53,534 nt of DNA, taken from assembly GCA_016199835.1 (NCBI GenBank), contig JACQFX010000021.1, positions 1 through 53,534 on the forward strand. Reading direction: 5' to 3'. This document shows positions 1 through 8,656 of the stretch, one piece after another. Made by a program: the position numbers and the translations under genes. This stretch comes from Nitrosomonadales bacterium (GTDB lineage Bacteria > Pseudomonadota > Gammaproteobacteria > Burkholderiales > Gallionellaceae). Under the pieces are notes generated by a model. It saw only the letters and a list, made by a program, of their open reading frames with translations. It was not told the origin of the DNA and did not search any database. How positions within the stretch are numbered: position 1 is the first letter of the stretch; each line of letters starts with the position of its first letter.

Positions 1-22
1 TTACTTTACCCAGTAATTTCAT
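1..22 (-). CDS. Start of an unidentified leftward gene (partial)
   Basis: Only the first seven codons lie in the window (MKLLGKV). An ATG at 22-20 is preceded on the minus strand by AAGGAG with 8-9 bases between, a strong ribosome binding site, so a real gene start is likely. Nothing can be said about its product. A small inverted repeat (45-65) and a direct repeat pair (80-132) lie upstream of it. Confidence 0.45.
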
Positions 23-79
23 GGTGATCATCTCCTTGGTTTCTCCATTCCGAAAATCGGAACGGAGGAGGTTAATCAC

Positions 80-132
80 CTGGGTAATTTTCAGCGCGCA
101 GAACCTAGAATTTCTGGGTAATATTCATCGCG
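80..132. repeat. Pair of 19-bp direct repeats
   Basis: CTGGGTAATTTTCAGCGCG at 80-98 recurs as CTGGGTAATATTCATCGCG at 114-132, 17 of 19 bases identical with a 34-base period. They sit in the roughly 270-base intergenic space between the leftward partial gene and tsaC. They could be paired protein-binding sites; no regulator can be named from the sequence. Confidence 0.5.
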
Positions 133-294
133 TACCAACAGGCAACGTCTTCATCGAAGGCTACCAAGCCACCCAAGGCAACGGCATGGGTTTGACCATG
201 ACCAACACTACGCGGAAAGCGGTGCGCCATCGCCACCCTATCGCCATGCGCCTGAAGGTACCGCGCGCCGCCCATGTGCAGTAGACTGCGCGCC

Positions 295-843
295 ATGACA
301 GAATCCAGACGCGCCCTCGCCGACCATCTCAAACGCGGCGGCCTCATCGCTTATGCCACCGAGTCCTGCTACGGTCTGGGCTGCGACCCGCGCAACCGGA
401 TTGCGGTGCTGCGCCTGCTCAGGCTCAAGCAGCGCCCGCAAAGCAAAGGCCTGATCCTGATTGCAGGCCGATACGCGCAGCTCGCACCTTACCTGCAAGC
501 GCTCGCCCCGGACGAACAAGCCCTCCTGAAAAGCGACGGTGCACAAGCCATCACTTATCTCATGCCTGCCAGAAACCGTTGCCCGCGCTGGCTGCGCGGC
601 GCGTACACTACGCTCGCGGTGCGCATCTCCGCGCATCCGCAAGCGGTGGCGTTGTGCAATGCGTTGAACATGGCGTTGGTCTCGACCAGTGCGAATTTCA
701 GCGGCGGTAAAGCCGCGCGCACTTATGCGCAATGCAAGAAACTCTTCGGCGATCAGGTATGGGTATTGCCGGGAAAGGCCGGGAAGCGGAAAAGGCCTTC
801 CACCATACGCGCGTGGACGGATGGTAGAATCGTCCGCGAGTAA
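295..843 (+). CDS. tsaC: Threonylcarbamoyl-AMP synthase (YrdC/TsaC family)
   Basis: Predicted to make threonylcarbamoyl-AMP from threonine, bicarbonate and ATP, the first step of the tRNA t6A37 modification, in the cytoplasm. The 182-residue protein is a single YrdC domain. ATESCYGLG (21-29) corresponds to the usual P(T/S)ETVYGLG signature, KQRPQSKGLIL (45-55) is the basic nucleotide-binding segment, and STSANFSG (130-137) is the family's SxSAN motif. There is no C-terminal Sua5 domain, so the short TsaC form is present. The ATG at 295 is chosen because conserved sequence begins shortly after it; an in-frame ATG at 274 would add seven residues that do not look conserved. hemF follows about 80 bases downstream on the same strand. 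Confidence 0.88.
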   Translation: MTESRRALADHLKRGGLIAYATESCYGLGCDPRNRIAVLRLLRLKQRPQSKGLILIAGRYAQLAPYLQALAPDEQALLKSDGAQAITYLMPARNRCPRWLRGAYTTLAVRISAHPQAVALCNALNMALVSTSANFSGGKAARTYAQCKKLFGDQVWVLPGKAGKRKRPSTIRAWTDGRIVRE

Positions 844-921
844 TTCACAGACCATTCAGAGTGCAGGCGCGAACTCATTCGTACCTGCCGCCTGACTGAC
901 TATTGGACCACCGGAGAAAAA

Positions 922-1836
922 ATGGATAGCGCTACCGTTAAAAAATACCTGCTCGGATTGCAGGACAGCATCGTCACCAGGCTGGAACAACTGGACGGCA
1001 AGAAATTCCTGCGCGATTCATGGTCGCGCGCCACCGGCAGCGGCGGCATCGGCAAGGGCGAAGGCATCAGTTGCATCATCGAAGAAGGCAATGTGCTGGA
1101 GCGCGGCGGCGTGGCATTTTCGCATGTGCAGGGCGACAAAATGCCCGCTTCGGCCACCGCGCATCGCCCCGAATTGGCGGGCAGCAGTTGGGAAGCCATG
1201 GGCGTGTCGCTGGTGATGCATCCGCGCAATCCCTATGCGCCGACCTCGCACGCCAACGTGCGCATGTTCATGGCGCACAAACCCGATGGCGAAAACGTGT
1301 TCTGGTTCGGCGGCGGCATGGATCTCACGCCTTATTACGGTTTCGAGGAAGACGCGAAACAGTTTCACCAGGTGTGCAAGGACGCGCTCGATCCATTCGG
1401 AGCACACTTGCATGCGAAATACAAAAAATGGTGCGACGAATATTTCTTCCTCAAACATCGCAATGAACCGCGCGGCGTAGGCGGCATCTTCTTCGACGAC
1501 ATGAGCGAACCGGATTTCGACACGTGCTTCGCCATCCAGCAGAGCGTGGGCAATCACTATCTCGATGCCTACTTGCCGTTGTTGGACAAGCGCAAGGACA
1601 CGCCTTACGGCGAGCGCGAACGCGACTTCCAGTTGTATCGCCGGGGGCGCTATGTCGAATTCAATCTGGTGATAGATCGCGGCACCATCTTCGGCCTGCA
1701 ATCGAATGGCCGCACCGAGTCCATCCTGTTGTCCATGCCGCCGCTCGTGAAATGGCGCTACGACTGGCATCCGGAGAAGGGCACGCCGGAAGCGGAGCTG
1801 TATGAAAAATATCTGGTGCCCAGGGATTGGGTATGA
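922..1836 (+). CDS. hemF: Oxygen-dependent coproporphyrinogen III oxidase
   Basis: Converts coproporphyrinogen III to protoporphyrinogen IX by two O2-dependent decarboxylations, in the cytoplasm, in heme synthesis. The 304-residue length is the family norm. Recognisable blocks are the N-terminal region ending [14 protein letters not shown], the [15 protein letters not shown] segment, [21 protein letters not shown], and [19 protein letters not shown] near the C-terminus. GGAGAA lies 4-9 bases before the ATG. Two other heme genes in the window (hemA, hemE) are not adjacent. The stop overlaps the start of a tiny lipoprotein gene (ATGA). The O2-dependent enzyme shows that the organism meets oxygen at least part of the time. 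Confidence 0.96.
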   Translation: MDSATVKKYLLGLQDSIVTRLEQLDGKKFLRDSWSRATGSGGIGKGEGISCIIEEGNVLERGGVAFSHVQGDKMPASATAHRPELAGSSWEAMGVSLVMHPRNPYAPTSHANVRMFMAHKPDGENVFWFGGGMDLTPYYGFEEDAKQFHQVCKDALDPFGAHLHAKYKKWCDEYFFLKHRNEPRGVGGIFFDDMSEPDFDTCFAIQQSVGNHYLDAYLPLLDKRKDTPYGERERDFQLYRRGRYVEFNLVIDRGTIFGLQSNGRTESILLSMPPLVKWRYDWHPEKGTPEAELYEKYLVPRDWV

Positions 1837-1958
1837 TTACGCTACGTAAGAAGAATCGGGGCCGTCAGAAAATGGGAATTACGCAAATCAGAATCGGGGT
1901 GGCGGTCGTTGTTTCCAGCCTCGCGCTTTCCGGGTGTATCAGCCTGCATTTGTTTTAA
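1833..1958 (+). CDS. Tiny predicted lipoprotein (41 aa)
   Basis: A 41-codon frame whose ATG overlaps the hemF TGA (ATGA), so it could be translated by coupling. The product has a basic start ([12 protein letters not shown]), a hydrophobic stretch, and a lipobox L-S-G-C at 32-35, leaving a mature peptide of only seven residues (CISLHLF). A second ATG at codon 14 would give a more usual 28-residue signal-peptide length. No clear ribosome binding site precedes either start. The shape resembles entericidin or lysis-type mini-lipoproteins, but there is no family match I recognise. It could also be a chance frame; the well-formed lipobox and the coupling are the arguments for it. Confidence 0.5.
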   Translation: MITLRKKNRGRQKMGITQIRIGVAVVVSSLALSGCISLHLF

Positions 1959-2033
1959 ATTTCGGGTGGAACGGATAGAACCGGTTGCGCAGTTGCCATA
2001 GACATTGTCGGCAATTGGTCGCGGAGGTGGTCC

Positions 2034-2462
2034 ATGCAAAAGCTCAAACTATTCTGCCTGGCTGGAAGTTCGGCGCTGTGCCTGGCCTCGGCTTGCGCGC
2101 ATGCGGAATTTGCCGATTGCCACTCCTGCCATGCGCCCGGCAACGCCGCCGGTCTCAGCGACTTCAGCACCCTCTACGAGAACAAGGCGATGCACCATCC
2201 GGTCGGAATAAGCATGAATGCCGTCGGCCTGAAGCTGCCGAATGGGCAAGGTGTCGGTTTTTTGTATTTTGACCGCAATAGAAATGGACAGCCTGACGCG
2301 GATGAAATCAGACTGTTCGGCGTGGGTGATGCGGCTACCATAGAATGCGCTTCCTGCCACCGCGAGCACGGAATGCCACCGGCAAACGGCCCTGTGGACA
2401 AGGTCTATCTGCGCGGCAGCAATGCGGACAGCGTCATGTGCTCGACCTGCCACGAGAAATAA
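2034..2462 (+). CDS. Exported triheme cytochrome c
   Basis: A 142-residue protein with an N-terminal signal peptide (to about residue 24, ending AHA) and three CxxCH heme c sites: CHSCH near 29, CASCH near 104 and CSTCH near 137. A DRNRNGQPDADE stretch around 79-90 looks like a calcium-binding loop of EF-hand type (DxNxDG-like). It should be a soluble periplasmic electron carrier. The start is supported by GGAGGTGG just upstream. It converges on the FAD oxidase gene with only two bases between stop codons, so it is not part of that operon, though both belong to a cytochrome-rich region. Exact redox partner unknown. Confidence 0.85.
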   Translation: MQKLKLFCLAGSSALCLASACAHAEFADCHSCHAPGNAAGLSDFSTLYENKAMHHPVGISMNAVGLKLPNGQGVGFLYFDRNRNGQPDADEIRLFGVGDAATIECASCHREHGMPPANGPVDKVYLRGSNADSVMCSTCHEK

Positions 2463-2464
2463 GG

Positions 2465-3871
2465 CTAGATCACTTTCCCCGGATTCATCAGCCCGTGCGG
2501 GTCGAGGGTGTGCTTGATATTGCGCATCAGCTCCAGCTCCAGCGCGCTTTTGTAGTGGGTAATCTCTTCGCGCTTGAGTTGCCCCAGGCCGTGCTCGGCG
2601 CTGATGCTGCCGTCGAGCTGCGCCACGACTTCATACACGATGCGGTTCACGGCGCGTTCGCGGCGCGCGATGAAGTCGGCATTCTGCTTGGGGTCGGGCA
2701 TCGAGGCATTGAAATGAAGATTGCCGTCGCCGAGGTGGCCGAAAGCGACGATGCGGATGCCGGAAAAAGCAGCATGTAACACGGCGCTGGCCTGCGCGAT
2801 GAATTCCGCAACGCGACTGAGCGGCACGGACACGTCGTGCTTGACGCTGATGCCTTCGCGCTTCTGCGCCTCGCTGATGTTCTTGCGCAACTGCCACCAG
2901 GCTTCGGCCTGTTCCTTGTCGGCGCTGACGGCGAATTCGAGTATGCCTGCGCCGAAATCCTGCAGCGCCTCGCGCAATGCGCCGTCCAGCGGTGTTTGCA
3001 GTACATCCGCCAATTGCGTAATGACTATCCATTCGTGGCGGGTGGCGAATGCTTCCTGCATGCCAGGGATGTGATGGAATACCAGATCGAGACAGGAACG
3101 CGAAATGAGTTCGAAGGCGCTGATCTTGTCGCCGCAATTCGCGCGCAGGTGTGCCAGCAGCGCCACCGCCGCCGCCGGATCGCGCACTGCAATGCAGGCC
3201 GTCGCCATGGATTGCGGGCGCGGAAATAATTTAAGCACGGCGGCCGTGATGATGCCCAGCGTACCTTCCGCGCCGATGAACAATTGCTTGAGGTCGTAGC
3301 CGGTGTTGTCCTTGCGCAGGCTGCGCAAGCCGCTCCAGATGCGCCCGTCCGGCAACACCACTTCCAGTCCGAGCACCAGGTCGCGCGCGTTGCCGTAGCG
3401 CAGCACGCCTATGCCACCCGCGTTGGTGGAGAGGTTGCCGCCGATCTCGCAATGCGGCGCAATGGCGGTGAGGCCGAGCGGAAACAATCGCCCGGCCTGT
3501 TCTGCCGCCGTATAGATGTCGGCCAGTTTGCAGCCCGCTTCCACCGTCATGGTGTAGTTAGTGGCATCCAATGCGCGGATGCAGTTCATGCGCGAGAGGT
3601 TGAGCACGATGCACGTTGGGCCGGCGGCCAGTGGCACGGAGGCGCCGCACGCGCCGGTGTTGCCGCCTTGCGGCACGATGGAAATCCTGTGCGCGGCGCA
3701 CAAGGCGACCACGTCTGCGACCTGCTGCGTGCTCTGCGGGAACAGCACAGTCAGGGCTGCGCCGTGGTAGCGCCCGCGCCAATCGGTGCAATAGGGTTCG
3801 GCGGCTTCGCCGGTCAGAACGGCATTGCCGCCAACAACGGCGGCGAAGGCTGTAGGCAAGTCACTGTTCAC
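2465..3871 (-). CDS. FAD-binding oxidase, GlcD/D-2-hydroxyacid dehydrogenase type
   Basis: A 468-residue flavoprotein of the vanillyl-alcohol oxidase (VAO) superfamily. The PP-loop QGGNTGACGASVPL and IGGNLSTNAGGIGVLRYGNA form the FAD site, and the C-terminal FGHLGDGNLHFN and EHGLGQLKR motifs are those of the GlcD, D-lactate and D-2-hydroxyglutarate dehydrogenase group. It would oxidise a D-2-hydroxy acid and pass electrons to the quinone pool or a cytochrome. Several substrates are possible; D-2-hydroxyglutarate from SerA is common for stand-alone members. The start codon is GTG, one base after the stop of the upstream membrane cytochrome gene, so the two are probably cotranscribed and coupled. 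Confidence 0.85.
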   Translation of the reverse strand: MNSDLPTAFAAVVGGNAVLTGEAAEPYCTDWRGRYHGAALTVLFPQSTQQVADVVALCAAHRISIVPQGGNTGACGASVPLAAGPTCIVLNLSRMNCIRALDATNYTMTVEAGCKLADIYTAAEQAGRLFPLGLTAIAPHCEIGGNLSTNAGGIGVLRYGNARDLVLGLEVVLPDGRIWSGLRSLRKDNTGYDLKQLFIGAEGTLGIITAAVLKLFPRPQSMATACIAVRDPAAAVALLAHLRANCGDKISAFELISRSCLDLVFHHIPGMQEAFATRHEWIVITQLADVLQTPLDGALREALQDFGAGILEFAVSADKEQAEAWWQLRKNISEAQKREGISVKHDVSVPLSRVAEFIAQASAVLHAAFSGIRIVAFGHLGDGNLHFNASMPDPKQNADFIARRERAVNRIVYEVVAQLDGSISAEHGLGQLKREEITHYKSALELELMRNIKHTLDPHGLMNPGKVI

Positions 3872-3872
3872 G

Positions 3873-4628
3873 TTATTCTGCGAATGGCGATCTGCCCTGG
3901 CGCAAGGGCATGATCCACATCTGATACAGCGAGGTGAAGATCATGATGGTGGAGGCGAGACTGTAGACGAAACCGCCGATGATCACCAACCAGGCAAAGT
4001 TCGGGTTCATGCGCGTCAGCCACCAGGAAGCCACGTCCACGATGAGGAAGATGAATGGTGTCAAGATAAGTGCCGCCTGCACCTTGGGCGGGAAGCCGGT
4101 GGCATAAGTGAAAATCCAGCCGACGAAAAAGAAGATGAAAGAGACACCGAACAAGTGGATATGCGATACGCGGGTTAGCGTAGAAATGGACATCCCTTCA
4201 TCTCGTTTCGTCATTTGATCCATTACTGCTTTGTCGGTGATATTGGCCAATCCCGGCATATTGGCATGGCAAGGTGCGCAATATTGATCTACCAGCGGCT
4301 TGATGTTGCTTTCCCACTCGTTTGCCGGAGCACCTGCGTCGGCCCATTTGACGAGAGTCAGCCGCACCTCAGGTGGTGCATTATCCTTCATCGAACCGAA
4401 GAGTTTGGATTCGAGCTTGGTGGCGTTGGGGCCATCATGATTGCCATGGTAGCTGTACACAATGTCATCCACGGACAACCCGAATTTGCCATCTGCCATG
4501 CCGTGGGTCAGCATGATTTGCATGCCTGCCATCAGCAGGCCCAGACCGATTGCCAACAGGTAGCCGGTATATAGTGTCTTGATGGGCAGCGCCAGGTCAG
4601 ATAGCGTAAAGCGTTGGATGTTTTGCAT
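3873..4628 (-). CDS. Membrane-anchored monoheme cytochrome c
   Basis: A 251-residue protein with a transmembrane helix near 17-37, a hydrophilic segment with one heme c site (CAPCH, near 117-121), and three more hydrophobic helices in the C-terminal half (HLFGVSFIFFFVGWIF, ALILTPFIFLIVDVASW, FAWLVIIGGFVYSLAST). The heme segment should face the periplasm. The start at 4628 is chosen over a longer in-frame start because GGAGAG lies just upstream. It belongs to the leftward cytochrome cluster, 175 bases after the class I cytochrome gene with a hairpin between. I do not recognise a named family. By layout it could take electrons from the FAD oxidase encoded next to it or deliver them to the quinone pool. 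Confidence 0.75.
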   Translation of the reverse strand: MQNIQRFTLSDLALPIKTLYTGYLLAIGLGLLMAGMQIMLTHGMADGKFGLSVDDIVYSYHGNHDGPNATKLESKLFGSMKDNAPPEVRLTLVKWADAGAPANEWESNIKPLVDQYCAPCHANMPGLANITDKAVMDQMTKRDEGMSISTLTRVSHIHLFGVSFIFFFVGWIFTYATGFPPKVQAALILTPFIFLIVDVASWWLTRMNPNFAWLVIIGGFVYSLASTIMIFTSLYQMWIMPLRQGRSPFAE

Positions 4629-4741
4629 GGCCGTCTCTCCGCATTTTGTTTTATGCGGATGCATTATATCCCGCGCCATCACCAAAACTCATCGCAGAAA
4701 TTGCTGGCCAGGCCGGGCGCAGTATTTTGCAGGAAGCGCAG

Positions 4742-4789
4742 CGTCCCAGACCCCGGTTTCAGGCCGGGGCTATCGCGATTTCCGGGACG
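4742..4789. repeat. Nested inverted repeat in the cytochrome cluster
   Basis: An inner hairpin CCCCGG (4751-4756) / CCGGGG (4764-4769) with a 7-base loop lies inside an outer pair CGTCCC (4742-4747) / GGGACG (4784-4789). It sits between the class I cytochrome gene and the membrane cytochrome gene. There is no T tract, so it is more likely an mRNA-processing or stabilising structure, or a REP-like element, than a terminator. Confidence 0.5.
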
Positions 4790-4803
4790 AGTATGGGAGA
4801 ACC

Positions 4804-5127
4804 CTATTTGGCCAGGCCCGCAATGAATTCCGCCATGGTTTTGATCTCTGCCTCATTCGCATTCATACCTTTGGGCGGCATGGGCATTTTTGCTTTCCAG
4901 CCAAACGCGCCGCCTTTGTTGATGTTGGCGGTGAGTTTGCTGACTGCATCTTTGTCGCCCTTGTATTTCGCCGCGATCTCCGTGAATGACGGCCCCATGG
5001 CTTTCTGGTCCAGGGCGTGGCAGCCGCCACACTTGGTCTTGGCCGCCGCCGGCATATCTGCCGCCATTGCCGCGCCTGCAAAAATCAAACTGCTTGCTGC
5101 CACCATACTTACGATTGTCGCTTTCAT
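4804..5127 (-). CDS. Class I c-type cytochrome (c551/c552-like)
   Basis: A 107-residue precursor: signal peptide to about residue 22 (GAAMAA), then an approximately 85-residue cytochrome with heme site CGGCH and the class I features KAMGPSF and a probable axial methionine in MPMPP. This is a small soluble periplasmic electron shuttle, usually feeding terminal oxidases. AAGGAGAA precedes the ATG. It is the sixth gene after the Tat-signal gene of the leftward cluster, 74 bases after the small helical protein, so it is probably the soluble carrier served by the NrfD-type complex. Confidence 0.9.
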   Translation of the reverse strand: MKATIVSMVAASSLIFAGAAMAADMPAAAKTKCGGCHALDQKAMGPSFTEIAAKYKGDKDAVSKLTANINKGGAFGWKAKMPMPPKGMNANEAEIKTMAEFIAGLAK

Positions 5128-5201
5128 GATTTCTCCTTAAATGTAACTTCAATAAAAACCAAGCTTGCACCTGGTTAAACACTGCATAAAGCTCAGTTGA
5201 A

Positions 5202-5438
5202 TCACCCGTCCGTTTTTCGCGGTAGATGGGCACGCAAGCAACTGAGCGTTTCCGCCAAAGCAGCATAGCGCTCGAAAAACTCCTGGGTGAGTTTCAAATC
5301 CTCTTCCTTGCTGTTCGCTTTACCGTTGCCGATGTTCAGCATGACCGAGCGCATGACGTCGGTTAACTGATCGTGGAATCCGACGACCTCCTCGTCCGAA
5401 GAGAAAGTCAGCATCTTATTTTTTGAGTTGTATTTCAT
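5202..5438 (-). CDS. Small helical protein, unknown function
   Basis: A 78-residue acidic, probably all-helical protein with no signal peptide, heme or metal motif. It lies between the tetraheme and class I cytochrome genes, 13 bases after the tetraheme stop. The ATG at 5438 has AGGA close upstream; an in-frame start at 5489 would overlap the tetraheme gene. No family recognised. Its position inside a tight cluster suggests an accessory or assembly role for the complex, but that rests on context only. Confidence 0.55.
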   Translation of the reverse strand: MKYNSKNKMLTFSSDEEVVGFHDQLTDVMRSVMLNIGNGKANSKEEDLKLTQEFFERYAALAETLSCLRAHLPRKTDG

Positions 5439-5451
5439 TGTCCTGATCGCG

Positions 5452-6288
5452 CTAGTGTTTGGCATCTCCTGCCCGCTCATAGTCGGCATTCTTCATTCCC
5501 CTGGGCAGCGGCGGCGGGGATTCCGGCTTAAGCTGGTTGAACCGGGCTTTCTGCACGGTATGCGGATTGTGGCACTCGGTGCATACCCACCATCTCTTCT
5601 TGCCGCCCGTGGCCCATGAGCCGATTCTTTTCCCGTGAACGCCGGCGCGCCAGTCGATGTAATTCTCGCCATGGCAACCGCCGCATAGTTTTTGCGGCTG
5701 ATTGAAACTTATCTCGTTGCCCTGGCGATCGATCAGATGGTTGCGGTGCGTTGCGCTGTGGCAATTGAGACACCACAATGCCCCGCGCCCATGCATCAGT
5801 TTGAGCGAGTTCTCCACGATGTCCTGATGCATCCCGATCAATCTTGGTTTGCTGTCCTTGGGGAAGGGCACCATCTTGCCGTTATGACAGGTCTCGCATC
5901 CGTTCGGCCCCATATTGAAATACTGTAGCTGAGGCTCTCTCGGCTTCACCACGGCATGGTCAAAATCACCTCGCGTGCTGTCGGATATATCCGGCATCTC
6001 GCCCATCGGGATCGTCCCATCAAAGGGATCGCCCCACCATAAGACCGCGCCTGTCGTTTGCGAACATTTCACATTGGGATAGCCATATTTCGGATCGGCA
6101 TTTTCGACCCGGGTGACGGAAGAGTAGCCTATCCGGCTTTCGAAGCAATCGGTCACAGGTTGCGCGTTTTGTGCTGCTGCCGGTTTTTCTTCTGCGGCAT
6201 GGGCGCTGTTAACAGCACTCACTCCGGTAGCCAGAACACCGCACAGGGCAAGCGCCACTATGGCTGGTGATTTATGCAGGAAATCCAT
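5452..6288 (-). CDS. Tetraheme cytochrome c of an NrfD-type complex
   Basis: A 278-residue precursor with a signal peptide to about residue 32 (NSAHA) and four CxxCH sites: 131-135, 173-177, 202-206 and 236-240. The roughly 100 residues before the first heme contain paired tryptophans and acidic residues and no known motif. The pattern resembles NapC/NrfH-partner cytochromes, or the multiheme subunits of the Dsr, Hmc and Qrc membrane complexes, but there is no membrane anchor beyond the signal. AAGGAGATATTC before the ATG fixes the start. The gene is 13 bases after the NrfD-like gene, which implies a stable complex in which quinone redox chemistry is linked to periplasmic hemes. Confidence 0.85.
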   Translation of the reverse strand: MDFLHKSPAIVALALCGVLATGVSAVNSAHAAEEKPAAAQNAQPVTDCFESRIGYSSVTRVENADPKYGYPNVKCSQTTGAVLWWGDPFDGTIPMGEMPDISDSTRGDFDHAVVKPREPQLQYFNMGPNGCETCHNGKMVPFPKDSKPRLIGMHQDIVENSLKLMHGRGALWCLNCHSATHRNHLIDRQGNEISFNQPQKLCGGCHGENYIDWRAGVHGKRIGSWATGGKKRWWVCTECHNPHTVQKARFNQLKPESPPPLPRGMKNADYERAGDAKH

Positions 6289-6301
6289 TTCGAATATCTC
6301 C

Positions 6302-7549
6302 TTAAGCACCGCTCTGCGAAGCAGCCGACGATTTGTCATGCCGCACTTCGCCGGTCAGTATGCCGATGGCGCCTTTCAAGATGAGCGTCAGCGACAGGAA
6401 GCCGATGGCCCAGACGAACAGCACGTTGAAAAACTCGATCATGGTGACGTGGTATTCCGTATATTCTCCAAGCGGAGTCGGGCTGAATGCGGGAAACACC
6501 AGCACCATCGGTTTCTCCATTAAAATCGCCACGAACACCACGACACACACCAGCGGCAACCAGCGGTCATAGCTATGTCTCACCTTGCTGAACAGTAGCG
6601 CAGCAAAGCTGCCCACCAGCGCCAGGATTACTCCCCAGAACCAGAGCACGTAATGATTAAGCCCGTTGTGGCCAAACATGATGTATCTCAACGAATCGGC
6701 ATGTTCGGTACCCGGATACAGCAGCGTGAATATCTCGGCAGCGAATACCAGAATGATTATGCCGAGGCTCCATGCGATGATCGTGGTCATCAAGTTAATC
6801 ACGGAATCGTTGATCTCGAGCTTGGTGCATTTCCTCAGCAGCAGGAAGATCAACACGATCAGCGCGGGCCCCGAAGCGCCCGCCATGCTCAGGAAGGCGA
6901 AGGGCAGGACGGCGGTAGCCCACGTTCCGACCCTTGCGTTGCTGGCGAGCACGAATGCCGTAACGATGTGGATCAGCGGCCCCCAGGCAATGGCCAGAAA
7001 TACAATCGGCCTGAACCATATCGCCAACTGTTTCGCTTCAAACTTGCCGATGTATTTCTTGTAAAGAATGTAAACGACGCCTATCGAATTCAGGATCAGG
7101 TAGACGTTCAGCACGATGGTGTCGTAAGCGAGCATCGAGTTGGGAAAGTTCATGTAGCCCAGGCCGGGAATGATGTGCCAGGTCCGATCCGGCCTGCCCA
7201 TGTGAAACAGGACGAAGGTGATGCCGGTGGCGACAAACACCATGGCGACGATTTCGCCTATCACCGCAAGCTCTTTCATGTCCTTGCGGTGATACAAGTA
7301 ACCGGGTGCCACGACCAGCACGGCTGCCGCCGCAACGTGTGCCGTAAACACAAAGCTCGCGAAAAACGATTCCAGCGTGATCTGGTCGGTAGCACCCGTC
7401 ACGATCAGGCCCTGGGTAAATTGGATGTACGCCGTATAGGATCCGACCAGAATGAAAAACGCCAGGAAGAGCAGCCACGCGTAGTACTTCGTGCCTCCCT
7501 TGATGGCATACGCACCGAAGTCCATGGCAAATGACAGAGCTGTTTTCAT
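6302..7549 (-). CDS. NrfD/PsrC-family membrane subunit
   Basis: A 415-residue polytopic membrane protein with about ten hydrophobic helices, in the NrfD/PsrC/ActC family of quinone-interacting subunits. Such subunits take electrons from, or give them to, quinol and exchange them with a periplasmic four-cluster ferredoxin. Family-like features are the loop GRPDRTWHIIPGLGYMNFPNSMLAYD and the charged MEKPMVLVFPAFSPTPLGEY segment between late helices. It lies 9 bases after the ferredoxin gene and 13 before the tetraheme gene. No molybdopterin catalytic subunit is encoded nearby, so the partner is probably the tetraheme cytochrome. The direction of electron flow cannot be told from sequence. Confidence 0.88.
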   Translation of the reverse strand: MKTALSFAMDFGAYAIKGGTKYYAWLLFLAFFILVGSYTAYIQFTQGLIVTGATDQITLESFFASFVFTAHVAAAAVLVVAPGYLYHRKDMKELAVIGEIVAMVFVATGITFVLFHMGRPDRTWHIIPGLGYMNFPNSMLAYDTIVLNVYLILNSIGVVYILYKKYIGKFEAKQLAIWFRPIVFLAIAWGPLIHIVTAFVLASNARVGTWATAVLPFAFLSMAGASGPALIVLIFLLLRKCTKLEINDSVINLMTTIIAWSLGIIILVFAAEIFTLLYPGTEHADSLRYIMFGHNGLNHYVLWFWGVILALVGSFAALLFSKVRHSYDRWLPLVCVVVFVAILMEKPMVLVFPAFSPTPLGEYTEYHVTMIEFFNVLFVWAIGFLSLTLILKGAIGILTGEVRHDKSSAASQSGA

Positions 7550-7558
7550 TTCGTGACC

Positions 7559-8620
7559 TCAGCCTATGTAGTAAAAGAATTTCGGATACGTGCCAGCCTC
7601 TTCCTTGAAGCGGAAGACGCGCTTGGTGGCCAGCACCCGCCTGACATCGCTGTCGGGATCAAGCAGATTGCCGAACTTTCTTGCGCCCACCGGGCAAACC
7701 TCCTGACAGGCGGGATTCCTGCCCTCGCGGGTTCGCTGCGCGCAGAACGTGCATTTTTCCATCACGCCCCGCATGCGCGGACGGTTGCCGAAGTAGTGGG
7801 TCTTGGGATTCATCTCCTCGGCAGGCAAGTGAGGCTCGCCCCAGTTAAAGCGCCGGGCATGGTAAGGGCAGGCAAGCTGGCACATGCGACAGCCGATGCA
7901 CCAGTTGTAATCGATCAGCACCACGCCCGCATGATCGCGGAACGTTGCCCGCACCGGACACGCCTTGACGCAGGGCGGCTTCTCGCACTGCTGGCACTGC
8001 ACCGGCATATAGAAAAAATCCTTATCCGGCACCAGCTCGTCGTTGTAGTAATTTTGCGCATCCTCGGTGGAGAGGCCGGCGGTCTTGTAGGCATTGCCGC
8101 CCACCTGGACGCCGTAATCACCGAATTCGCTCTTTTCCGGATAGCCCTTGTCCAGTTGATCTGCGGTAAAAGCGATGTTGCCTTTGGGCATTTTCATCAC
8201 CTGTATCCATTGCACTTCGGGATCATTGCGCGACTGGTTGTTCTCCTTCACGCAGGCATGCACGCAGCGCCTGCAACCTATGCATTTCGAGATGTCGAGG
8301 GCGTAGCCGAACAGCACGCCATCCGGAGCGGGTGCATTGGAAACCGTGGTTTTCTTGCTGTACTGAGCGGAATAGCGCTTCTCCAGCCGCGCGATGGCTT
8401 GCAGCTTTTCTTCTTCTGACATCAGCAGAAAATGGCCTTGAAAGAATTCCGCGACGGTGACATCGGCATCCGGATTGGAAGCGTTGTCCACCGCCTCGCT
8501 TGGCGTGGTTGCCGCCACCAGCGCCGCCGCGCTCGAAGTGCATACATGCTTGAGAAAATCACGGCGACCTTGCACCACCTCATCCGCGTCTTGCATCTTT
8601 TCATTTTTTTCTTCAGACAT
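7559..8620 (-). CDS. Tat-exported four-cluster [4Fe-4S] ferredoxin subunit
   Basis: A 353-residue protein of the NrfC/PsrB/DsrO class. It starts with a twin-arginine signal (GRRDFLK at 18-24 followed by an Ala-rich segment), so it is folded in the cytoplasm and exported. Cysteine groups for four [4Fe-4S] clusters follow: CIGCRRCVHAC at 113-123, CQQCEKPPCVKAC, CIGCRMCQLAC, and CTFC with a later CQEVC. The start at 8620 has GGAGG upstream; a longer frame is open but lacks such a site. A segment at 65-83 resembles the C-terminus of the small Tat protein encoded just upstream. Electrons should pass between the NrfD-type subunit and these clusters. Confidence 0.9.
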   Translation of the reverse strand: MSEEKNEKMQDADEVVQGRRDFLKHVCTSSAAALVAATTPSEAVDNASNPDADVTVAEFFQGHFLLMSEEEKLQAIARLEKRYSAQYSKKTTVSNAPAPDGVLFGYALDISKCIGCRRCVHACVKENNQSRNDPEVQWIQVMKMPKGNIAFTADQLDKGYPEKSEFGDYGVQVGGNAYKTAGLSTEDAQNYYNDELVPDKDFFYMPVQCQQCEKPPCVKACPVRATFRDHAGVVLIDYNWCIGCRMCQLACPYHARRFNWGEPHLPAEEMNPKTHYFGNRPRMRGVMEKCTFCAQRTREGRNPACQEVCPVGARKFGNLLDPDSDVRRVLATKRVFRFKEEAGTYPKFFYYIG

Positions 8621-8656
8621 CACAGCCTCCAACAACAGATGGCGCACAGCGCAACA

